Below are positions 41,012-48,084 of a DNA stretch of 48,084 nucleotides, piece after piece. Source of the stretch: an uncultured Prevotella sp. (GTDB lineage: Bacteria > Bacteroidota > Bacteroidia > Bacteroidales > Bacteroidaceae). Where the stretch lies: positions 18,234-66,317 of the forward strand of contig CAJOIW010000011.1 of the NCBI GenBank assembly GCA_905234845.1, read 5' to 3'. Below the pieces are notes generated by a model. The model was not told where the DNA came from and made no database searches. It worked only from the letters and a program-made list of their open reading frames with translations. Positions within the stretch are counted from its first letter, which is position 1, and each line of letters begins with the position of its first letter. The position numbers and the translations under genes were made by a program.

Positions 41012-44000
41012 ATGAAGAAAAATTTACTTTCAGTGCTTTTTGCCTTCCTCGGACTCTGGATGTGCAATATGCAGGCACATGCGTTAACGGAGGTCGGCGG
41101 TGTTTATCAGATTGCCAATGCCGACGATCTGCAAGAGTTTTCCGATTTGGTGGCTGATGGACAAGGCGGTGCTAATGCAGTGCTGACAGCAGACATCGAC
41201 CTTAGCGGCTATAGCTGGCTGCCCATCGGTTCAGTGTATTCTACTTACTATGGTACGTTTGACGGTCAGGAGCACCGCATCATGAACATGATTATCGATA
41301 CCGAAGACGAGTATCAAGGTCTGTTCGGCGTGTTGAGCAACGGCGCCCACATCAAGAACGTTATCATTGACAGTAGCTGTTCTGTTCATGGTGCTCGCTT
41401 TGTGGGCGGTATCGCCGGTGGCTCGAACGGTAAAGGCTCTATTACCATTGAGTGCTGCGGCAATGAGGGTGAAATAACTGCTACGGAGCAGAATGCCGCC
41501 GGTATCATCGGTGTGAGTATGAACAGTGAGTGCGGTTTCATTATCCGCAACTGCTATAATGCCGGTTTCGTAGGTGGTGCGCGAGAATGTGCAGCTATCT
41601 CTGGCTGGTGTGGCAACAGTGGTTCTGTTGTAGAAAACTGCTATAACTTGGGAACCATCGACGGTGTGGACGGGAGAAACTATCTTTACCGTAATGGCAA
41701 TACTAAGGCTTCAAACAACTATTGCAACTACGAGGGTCAGGGTACGTTCTTCAACGATTATGAGTATCTTTCCATGGATGGTTCGTTGTGCTATCTCATC
41801 AATGGTAACCAGTCTTCTGAGGTGGTGTGGTATCAGAACCTCGACAATGGTGAGGATCAAGACTTCTATCCCGTGCCGTTCTCGTCACACGGTGTTGTTT
41901 ATGCCATTGGTACGCTGAACTGTGACGGTACTCCCGCTACTTCCGACGGTTTCTCCAACACCAACCAGTCAATTGTAACGCCACATAATTACTATAATGG
42001 TGTATGTCAGGTCTGCGGTTACACCGATATGGGGTACACCACGCAGTCGGGCGGCTATTATGAGCTGTCTACGCCTGAGCACCTCAACTGGTTCGCTGCA
42101 GCCGTGAAGTTCGGCCATAACGAGATTAAGGGTAAGCTCATGAACGACATCGACTTCTCGAAGTACACCCAGATGGATGTGACCATCGGTATGCAGAATC
42201 CGCGCTTTAAGGGTGCGTTTGACGGTCAGGAGCACACTATCACAGTGAAATATAACTGTAGTCACGATACCATCGCTCTGTTCCGTTGCATCGAGGACGC
42301 CACCATCGAGCGCCTTGTTGTTGCCGGTGAAGTAAAGACCTCACGCAAGTTTGGCGCAGGTCTGTTCGCAGCAGGCTGGGGTACCAATGTCATCAAGAAT
42401 TGTATCATCAAGGCCAACCTTATCAGTACTTTCGAGGGCGATTCCTGGGAGAATACGGAAACAGGCGAGACGGGTGTTAACTATGATGCCACACACGGTG
42501 GTCTCTGCTGCTTTGCCCATGGCAACTGTACCATTCTTAATTGTGCCGTACTTGGCGATATCGACGCAGAATTGAGTGAAGGCTCGGCAGCCGTGATGGG
42601 TTATCCCAATGGTGGAAGCAACGTGAAGATACAAAACTGCTTCATAGGCGGAACGTATATCCTTTCCAGCAACAATGCTTTGATTACCCGTAATAATGGT
42701 GCTATAGTAGAGAATTGCTATTATCTCGATACCAATTCGTTATTTGACTCCTATGAGGCAACTGCTGTCACTGCCGCTCAAATCGCCAGTGGTGAGCTGG
42801 CCTTCCTGCTCAACGAAAGTGTCAGTGGCGGAACCAACTGGTATCAGAACATCGGTTCCGACGATATGCCCGTTCCGTTCAACTCTCATAGGATTGTCTA
42901 TGCTGTAGGAACGTTGCGTTGTGATGGCACACCTGACGCCCTGACTTATACCAATACAAACGGTACGCCCGAGCGACCCAATCACAAGTTTGATGCTGAT
43001 GGTATTTGCGAGAATTGCGGTGCGCGTCTTATCAGCACGGCTGATCAGCTCTTCGATTATGCTGCCGATTTGAATGTTGGTGCTGCTGACGGTTCTATCG
43101 AGATTATACTTGCCAATGACATCAACATGAAAGCTATCAGCGGTTACACTGGCATTGGCACGCGCGACTATCCTTTCTCGGGAAGCTTCGACGGAAAAGG
43201 ACATCGTATCACGAATATGCTTATCGACGCTCCTCTTGAGGGTGAGGGTGGCAACAACATCGGTTTATTTGGTGTGGTTGGCGGCGAAACATCCAGTAGC
43301 GTCGTAACGATAAAGAATGTGGTCATCGACTCCTCGTGCGAAATCTTCGGCGCAGGCTATGCTGCTGGTATTGTCGGTTGTGCTAAGGGCAAAGGTAAAC
43401 TGATTATTGAGAACTGCGGTAATGAAGCCCCTGTGACAGTAGAAGGAGCCAATGCAGCCGGTATTCTTGGTGTGGATGATCTTGGTGGAATGCTCATCAC
43501 CATCCGCAACTGTTACAACACCGGTGAAATCGTTGGTGGACGCGAGAGTGCTGGTATCTCTGGATGGCTCGGTAAGAATGCTGTTGTAGAGAACTGTTAC
43601 AATACGGGTGACGTGGCCGGACTCGATGGCACTAACACCTTCGGGCGTTCCGACGGTGGCAGCGCACAATACATCAACTGCTATGAGACCATCGGCTCGC
43701 AGGTGGTAACCATTGATGCAAGTAAGGTAAGTAGCGGTGAGCTCTGCTGGCTGCTCAATGGCAAGGTGAATGGTGGCGAGGTGTTCTTCCAGACCATCGG
43801 TACCGATGACCATCCTATCTTCGATCCGACTCATGGGAAGGTTTATGAGAAGAATGGTACTTACACCAACACTGCTACAGCCATCGAGGCTGTTGAGGTT
43901 GCCACGAAGACCAACGGCACTGTTGAGGCCGTCTTCTCGGCTAACGGCACGCGTCAGGCTGGTCTGCAGCGCGGTATCAACATTGTCAAGATGAGCAATG

Positions 44001-44029
44001 GACAGGTGAGGAAAGTCATCGTGAAATAA
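41012..44029 (+). CDS. Large secreted GLUG-motif surface protein with T9SS-like tail
   Basis: The 1005-aa protein has a signal peptide (to about AHA|L). Three related repeat blocks (about 28-240, 340-600 and 640-930) follow, each opening with a TFDGQEHRI/SFDGKGHRI strand and holding GLFG and ENCYNxG motifs typical of GLUG beta-helix repeats (NIGLFGV, VENCYNTG, AGILGV). A short CxxC link (VCQVCGYT, ICENCGAR) separates the blocks. The C-terminal RGINIVKMSNGQVRKVIVK resembles the Prevotella form of the T9SS sorting domain. Such proteins are usually adhesins or surface-exposed. It has its own promoter and ends at a strong terminator; it does not belong to the suf operon. Confidence 0.8.
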   Translation: MKKNLLSVLFAFLGLWMCNMQAHALTEVGGVYQIANADDLQEFSDLVADGQGGANAVLTADIDLSGYSWLPIGSVYSTYYGTFDGQEHRIMNMIIDTEDEYQGLFGVLSNGAHIKNVIIDSSCSVHGARFVGGIAGGSNGKGSITIECCGNEGEITATEQNAAGIIGVSMNSECGFIIRNCYNAGFVGGARECAAISGWCGNSGSVVENCYNLGTIDGVDGRNYLYRNGNTKASNNYCNYEGQGTFFNDYEYLSMDGSLCYLINGNQSSEVVWYQNLDNGEDQDFYPVPFSSHGVVYAIGTLNCDGTPATSDGFSNTNQSIVTPHNYYNGVCQVCGYTDMGYTTQSGGYYELSTPEHLNWFAAAVKFGHNEIKGKLMNDIDFSKYTQMDVTIGMQNPRFKGAFDGQEHTITVKYNCSHDTIALFRCIEDATIERLVVAGEVKTSRKFGAGLFAAGWGTNVIKNCIIKANLISTFEGDSWENTETGETGVNYDATHGGLCCFAHGNCTILNCAVLGDIDAELSEGSAAVMGYPNGGSNVKIQNCFIGGTYILSSNNALITRNNGAIVENCYYLDTNSLFDSYEATAVTAAQIASGELAFLLNESVSGGTNWYQNIGSDDMPVPFNSHRIVYAVGTLRCDGTPDALTYTNTNGTPERPNHKFDADGICENCGARLISTADQLFDYAADLNVGAADGSIEIILANDINMKAISGYTGIGTRDYPFSGSFDGKGHRITNMLIDAPLEGEGGNNIGLFGVVGGETSSSVVTIKNVVIDSSCEIFGAGYAAGIVGCAKGKGKLIIENCGNEAPVTVEGANAAGILGVDDLGGMLITIRNCYNTGEIVGGRESAGISGWLGKNAVVENCYNTGDVAGLDGTNTFGRSDGGSAQYINCYETIGSQVVTIDASKVSSGELCWLLNGKVNGGEVFFQTIGTDDHPIFDPTHGKVYEKNGTYTNTATAIEAVEVATKTNGTVEAVFSANGTRQAGLQRGINIVKMSNGQVRKVIVK

Positions 44030-44057
44030 TCTGAAGTTTTAAATAATCATTTGAAAA

Positions 44058-44091
44058 GGAGACGTGTTCAACTGGCACGTCTCTTTTTTTC
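44058..44091 (+). terminator. Terminator after the GLUG-repeat protein gene
   Basis: GAGACGTG/CACGTCTC stem with loop TTCAACTGG, followed by eight T. Confidence 0.9.
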
Positions 44092-44128
44092 TTTTGCAAC
44101 ACCGAGTCTGATGAAAGGAATATCGGAT

Positions 44129-44854
44129 TTATCGGGCAGTCTCGCGCAGCACGTCAAGTGAGCGCAGCTCGGGAAATCCAGGGACGTGGTGCCGGTAATA
44201 GGCGACGAGGCGGTCGGTGATGCGGTTGCGCTCTTCGCGCGAGAGGGTGAAGAGGTGCATAGTCTCGTAGTCCATGCGCATGAGCGTGGTGATGTGAGCG
44301 GCCTCGTCGGGGGGGAGGAAGTCGGGGTGAAGCGGTTGTCCGACGATGAAGGCAGCTGCCCGTAGGTCGAAATAGCAGCCTTCCGAGTAGTCGTTGAGGT
44401 TGGGGTAGAAGCCGATAAATCGCGACAGACGCATCATAAACACCAGATGAAAGTTGGAGAAGTTGTTCTGTGCACCGTCGAGCCATCGTATGCCGGTCTC
44501 GCAATAGCGGTAGAGCGGCGTGTTTTGCTGCTCGTCGCGCGTGCTATAATAGATAAACTCGGCAAGGAAAAACGATATGGAGAGTTTGATCGGGTTAAGG
44601 GGAATCGAGGTGAAGGGTATGGCAATGCGCACGTCGCGCATGTGCTGCAAATTGCTCTTGGGCCGATAGTCGAAAACCACGTCAAGCAGGGTGAGCGGTT
44701 GAAAAAGTTGCTTTTTCACTCGCGCTTTCGGTGTCTTGCCAATGTGTTGGATGAACGACAGCCGGCCCTGTTGTTCGGTCAGCAAGTCGATGATGAGCTG
44801 CGACTCGCCGTATTTCAATGTTCTCAGCACAATGGCCCGTGTCTTTGTCTCCAT
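44129..44854 (-). CDS. recO: DNA repair protein RecO
   Basis: The 241-aa protein starts METKTRAIVLRTLKYGESQLI, the RecO OB-fold opening. The helical C-terminal domain includes FFLAEFIYYSTRDEQQN and FLPPDEAAHIT. RecO works with RecR and RecF in loading RecA at gapped DNA. It is monocistronic, with a TAACTTTG box 20 bp upstream. Its promoter sequence is almost the same as the sufB promoter. Confidence 0.93.
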   Translation of the reverse strand: METKTRAIVLRTLKYGESQLIIDLLTEQQGRLSFIQHIGKTPKARVKKQLFQPLTLLDVVFDYRPKSNLQHMRDVRIAIPFTSIPLNPIKLSISFFLAEFIYYSTRDEQQNTPLYRYCETGIRWLDGAQNNFSNFHLVFMMRLSRFIGFYPNLNDYSEGCYFDLRAAAFIVGQPLHPDFLPPDEAAHITTLMRMDYETMHLFTLSREERNRITDRLVAYYRHHVPGFPELRSLDVLRETAR

Positions 44855-44873
44855 CGGTAGCTTCTATTTTCTG

Positions 44874-44881
44874 CAAAGTTA
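44874..44881 (-). promoter_or_regulatory. -7 promoter box for recO
   Basis: TAACTTTG on the minus strand. The upstream CTTTTCGCTTAATCGGA block is shared with the sufB promoter. Confidence 0.75.
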
Positions 44882-45350
44882 CTAAAAATCCGATTAAGCG
44901 AAAAGAAAAGTAATGTATTTCTTTTTCTTATGGATGATTTGCTACAATGACCCGCCTGCTTTCAGATGGCTTTGTGTGAAGAGCGCGGTTTATGATAAAT
45001 TAACAGTCGAGCCTCTATTTTTTAACACAAAAACGGCTGTTTTTGTGACCGCCGACTCCTCAGCGCAAAATTTTGTCAAAATGCGCTACTTTTTGAAGCG
45101 TTTGCTAACTCGCTGGTAATAAGCCCAGTAGGTCTCCTTTTGTTTTTTGCTTTTCACTTGTCGCTTCCGAAAGATATATCTCTCGCTTGCGAGAGCTTAG
45201 CTTTCACATCATGAAAGACCGTGTTTCGGAGTGCGAAAGACGGTCTTTTGCAAGGTGAAAGATATATGTTTGGAAAAGGAGGGGAGTAAAACGGGAGTGA
45301 AAAAAGGAGTGAAGGGGTGGTGAAGAGGGTGATTTTCATTTTTTAAACGA
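44882..45350. repeat. Composite intergenic element, copy 4 (reverse orientation)
   Basis: Read on the minus strand, modules appear in the same order as copies 1 and 3: pyrimidine-rich tract, AAACATATATCTTTC (45272-45258), AAAGACCGTCTTTCG and ACACGGTCTTTC, a GAAAGCTAAGC block with the CTCGCAAGCGAG hairpin (45192-45181), AGATATATCTTTCGG, a GCGAGTTAGCAA block, and finally the recO promoter. A TTTTGTCAAAATGCGC-type inverted repeat is also present. No credible ORF is seen in this 560-bp gap. Confidence 0.75.
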
Positions 45351-45390
45351 CAAAAAACTGGCAGAAAGAATTAACATTTCTGCCAGTCTT
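45351..45390 (-). terminator. Terminator after the beta-barrel protein gene
   Basis: On the minus strand ACTGGCAGAAA/TTTCTGCCAGT forms a perfect 11-bp stem (45357-45367, 45377-45387) with the loop TGTTAATTC, followed by six T. Confidence 0.88.
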
Positions 45391-45414
45391 ATTCGTTAAA
45401 TCCGTTAACAGTTG

Positions 45415-47820
45415 TTATTTCATTCGCTCCTGTGCATCCTTGCCGGCACCGGTGCCGCGGTATTTGCTCTGCGCCGTGTTGAAGGTGTAGCGGAGAGAGA
45501 ACTTGATTTTCTGAGTATCCATCCTGTTAGTCTGACAGATGGTGTGGCTGCCGAAGTCGGAGTCAACATTGTAACGTGCCGTGTTGGTGAGGTCTTTGCC
45601 TTCGAGCCGGAGCACGAGTGAGCCGTTTTTCAGGAGCGTTTTCTGTACGGCAGCAGTGAGGTCGAAGTAAACGTTAGTCAGGTATATGTTCTGTGAATAG
45701 CCCTTTGAGTTGAGGCTACCACCCAGCTCGAATTGCCAGCCGCCCTTCAGGGTAAGCGTGTTGAACAATTGTGCGAAGCCGATGGGCCGGTTGTTGAATT
45801 TGGTCACGCGGATGCCAGACGGTTCACGCGGGTCTGGAGCATTGATGGTGAGCCACTGCGGTTGTATGCCCACCGTGTAGTTCATGGTCCAGGGACCTAT
45901 CGTGGGCGAGAGATTGACGAACGCCGACATATAACGATACGGGGTTTCGATGTTGCGGGGCTTGACCAGTACCACACCCTCATCGTTGTAGGGCGACGAC
46001 CAGACCATGATGGCATCGTCGGTGTGGGTGTAGTTGACGGCCAGTGTGATGTATTTCCATCTGGCTGTCACGCCGACGTTGTGCGAGAGCTCCGGCTGCA
46101 ATTGTGCATTACCGCTCTGCCAGATATAACGGCTGTTGTAGTGGATGGCACTGGAGAGATTGGCGTAGCTTGGTCGGCGTGTCTTGGAACTGTAGTTGAG
46201 CATCAGTTGCACGGGACCAGCTTGCCCAGCGTAGGAGACGGTGGGGAAGAAATTGCTGTAGGAGCGCGTCAGGTCGGCTGACGGATTCTGCGCGTCGGCG
46301 TAATGATAACGTACATATTCGTAGCGCACGCCGGCACTCAGCTGTCCCACTTTGGGTATGTGGCAGGCGTAGGAGGCGAAGCCCGCATAATTGTTCTCCT
46401 TCACCTTGGCCTCTGACGACGGGATGTCGATACCTTTGATGGTGTAGCTGTCGGTGCGGCGTGAGAATGTCTCTTCCGTTCCTGCCTGCAATTGCCCTTT
46501 CCAGATGGGGTACGACAGCACACTCTTCGCGGCATATAGACGGCCGGTGTTGTAACTGTCACTGCTGATGTCTGCGTCATGTGTCATCGTACTGATCTCT
46601 TTCGATACAGATCCCGTGCTGTAGTCCGTGCCGTAGTAGTCCAGGTTCACGTCGATGCCTAATTTCCCGTTCACCGTACCATTATAATAGAGGTTTGCAC
46701 CGAGGTTATAGAAACTCTTGTTGCCGAGTTTGTCGTCCGACGAAGTGGTGAGCCCATCAACCTGAATGCCGTTTTCAAATACATCACTGTTCACCACAGT
46801 ATGAACATCGTAGTCCAACTGCTTTCCCCATTCTATCTTGCCGCCGAGGAAGTGGTCGTTGGCAATCTGCCAGTTTACGCCGGCGTTGCCGTAGAGACTC
46901 TGTCCGATGTACTCGGCCAGGACATCGCCCTTGTTCTCGAACAGATAGTTGTCGCCGTTTCTGTCGATGCCATAGCTGGCCGTCTCGGCATAACTGTCTT
47001 GGCGCGAGGTGTTGCGGTCATAGTTTACGCCAGCGAAAATGTCGACACCACCTATGCGGTAGTTCATATTCACGGCCCCGAAGGGGTCGTTGCCCTTCGA
47101 CCAACGGAGCGACTGCTCATCGGAGGCGTTGAGGTCGAAGCTGAAGCCATCGCCCTGTCGGCGGATAGTGCGGATGCGGACCACGCTGAATACAGTGGCA
47201 TCATACTGTGGGCCAGGGTTCGTGATGACTTCAATGCTCTGTATCTCATTACTCTGCAGACGCTCCAGCTCACTGCTGTCGGTTACCTTCCGTCCGTTGA
47301 TAAAATAAAGCGGTGTGCCCTTACCGATGACCTCCAGTCCGTTCTGCCCCTTTATCATGCCAGGAGTCCTGGCCAGCACATCGTTTGCCGATCCCACGTT
47401 CTCCAACACAGAGCCGTGGATGTTGGTCTGCATACCTTCGCCTGTCAGTTTGGTTTTTGGTAGCTGACCTTTTATCACCACTTCGCTTAGCATCAGCGTG
47501 TCTTCTTTCATTTGAAGGAGTAGCCCGTCGCCGGTTTTGAAGGGATGATAGAGCGTTTGATAGCCTATGCTCGTCAGTTTCAGCAGACCCTCACTCTTAT
47601 CGGTTGCGATGTTGAACATCCCCTGCTCATCGGTCATCGCTCCCTGCACGAAGGCAGAGTCGGGCAGTGACAGTAGTACTACGTTCACAAAGGGCAATGG
47701 CTCGCCGTTCTCGTCAATCACCTTTCCGGCAACGTTTTGTGTCTTGGCGAAACTCGTCATCGCCATCATCATTGCAGCCACTATGACTGTTAGTCTTAAA
47801 TGAAATGAAATCTTCCTCAT
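45415..47820 (-). CDS. Outer-membrane beta-barrel protein with carboxypeptidase-regulatory-like and plug domains
   Basis: About 801 aa from MRKISFHLRLTVIVAAMMMAMTSFA, a signal peptide; the frame to 47886 would add 22 unlikely residues. A carboxypeptidase-D regulatory-like domain (NVAGKVIDENGEPLPFVNV) is followed by a TonB-plug-like region (GSANDVLARTPGMIKGQNGLEVIGKGTPLYFINGRKV) and a long outer-membrane barrel of the OMP_b-brl_3 type. It differs from SusC: shorter, without a SusD partner next to it. Possible roles include TonB-dependent uptake or a receptor-like protein; the substrate is unknown. A pair of 36-bp direct repeats lies upstream. Confidence 0.82.
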   Translation of the reverse strand: MRKISFHLRLTVIVAAMMMAMTSFAKTQNVAGKVIDENGEPLPFVNVVLLSLPDSAFVQGAMTDEQGMFNIATDKSEGLLKLTSIGYQTLYHPFKTGDGLLLQMKEDTLMLSEVVIKGQLPKTKLTGEGMQTNIHGSVLENVGSANDVLARTPGMIKGQNGLEVIGKGTPLYFINGRKVTDSSELERLQSNEIQSIEVITNPGPQYDATVFSVVRIRTIRRQGDGFSFDLNASDEQSLRWSKGNDPFGAVNMNYRIGGVDIFAGVNYDRNTSRQDSYAETASYGIDRNGDNYLFENKGDVLAEYIGQSLYGNAGVNWQIANDHFLGGKIEWGKQLDYDVHTVVNSDVFENGIQVDGLTTSSDDKLGNKSFYNLGANLYYNGTVNGKLGIDVNLDYYGTDYSTGSVSKEISTMTHDADISSDSYNTGRLYAAKSVLSYPIWKGQLQAGTEETFSRRTDSYTIKGIDIPSSEAKVKENNYAGFASYACHIPKVGQLSAGVRYEYVRYHYADAQNPSADLTRSYSNFFPTVSYAGQAGPVQLMLNYSSKTRRPSYANLSSAIHYNSRYIWQSGNAQLQPELSHNVGVTARWKYITLAVNYTHTDDAIMVWSSPYNDEGVVLVKPRNIETPYRYMSAFVNLSPTIGPWTMNYTVGIQPQWLTINAPDPREPSGIRVTKFNNRPIGFAQLFNTLTLKGGWQFELGGSLNSKGYSQNIYLTNVYFDLTAAVQKTLLKNGSLVLRLEGKDLTNTARYNVDSDFGSHTICQTNRMDTQKIKFSLRYTFNTAQSKYRGTGAGKDAQERMK

Positions 47821-47877
47821 ATTCTTATCTTGTTTTATTTTTTTGTCCGTTTGACGCAAGAAGGCTATAAATAATTG

Positions 47878-47957
47878 CAATCGCATTTAATTTATAACAA
47901 TATTTAACAAACAAATAGCTACAATCTCATTCAATTTATAACAATGTTTAACAAATA
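47878..47957. repeat. Two 36-bp direct repeats upstream of the beta-barrel gene
   Basis: Copies at 47878-47913 and 47922-47957 share the core ATTTATAACAAT and TTTAACAAA with four mismatches in 36 positions, spaced 44 nt apart. No promoter box of TAnnTTTG type is obvious next to them. Confidence 0.7.
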
Positions 47958-47984
47958 TGGGAGGAGAGCCCTGTACGCAAAATA

Positions 47985-48021
47985 ACCCACTTTCAAGATA
48001 GAAGTGCAATTCTGAGTGGGT
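47985..48021. other. Inverted repeat near the right window edge
   Basis: CCCACT...AGTGGG flank about 25 nt. There is no T-run; it may be part of a regulatory or repeat structure continuing beyond the window. Nothing else is seen from 47958 to 48084. Confidence 0.35.
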
Positions 48022-48084
48022 GATGGGAAGGGAAGTCACCTCCGGGTGATGTACGTTCCTCGGAGCGTAGCGGAGAGGGGCGTA

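Overview
The window looks like a chromosomal segment of a Bacteroidales bacterium, most likely Prevotellaceae (Prevotella/Segatella type). Supporting signs are TAnnTTTG-type -7 boxes in front of many genes, almost no Shine-Dalgarno sequences, several secreted glycosidases ending in type IX secretion (T9SS) style tails (YDLQGRK...GIYI.NGKK), and the order rimP-nusA-infB ... sufB-sufC-sufD-sufS. I see no rRNA, tRNA, CRISPR array, transposase or prophage gene.

Layout. 1-2850: end of a surface glycan-binding-like protein and a secreted sialidase-fold glycosidase. 3265-8918 (minus strand): a four-gene cassette resembling restriction-modification, made of a short SAM-dependent methylase subunit, an Eco57I-like N6-adenine methylase, a four-helix-bundle protein related to 23S rRNA intervening-sequence proteins, and a GIY-YIG/T5orf172-helicase fusion; its leader (8919-9200) is highly structured. 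9449-20747: a carbohydrate block with GH27, a secreted double beta-sandwich protein, GH127, a LemA/DUF2207 pair, a beta-helix protein and GH92. 21284-27956: SGNH hydrolase, DEAD-box RNA helicase, a LOG-family/PfkB pair, flavodiiron protein and a dicarboxylate symporter. 28143-32703: the translation/transcription operon rimP-nusA-infB, followed after 11 bp by a secreted GH97. 35779-40800: sufBCDS. 41012-47820: a large GLUG-repeat surface protein, recO and an outer-membrane beta-barrel receptor-like protein.

The genes fit a glycan-feeding anaerobe. Secreted GH27/GH92/GH97/GH127 and sialidase-fold enzymes trim plant or host glycans; the flavodiiron protein and SUF system support oxygen tolerance and Fe-S assembly.

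The most unusual content is repetitive and structural. (1) A GC-rich palindromic mini-element of about 30-110 bp occurs between genes and also in frame inside pfkB, sufB, sufD and two glycosidase genes, reminiscent of Rickettsia palindromic elements. (2) A composite intergenic element of about 400 bp has three clear copies and one diverged copy; two copies end in nearly the same promoter, driving sufB and recO. (3) Many degenerate tandem arrays with 7-9 nt period occur between genes, in a signal peptide and in sorting tails. (4) The methylase operon leader has three mutually complementary 20-22 nt segments, one covering the start codon.

All calls come from reading the sequence; no database search or folding program was run.
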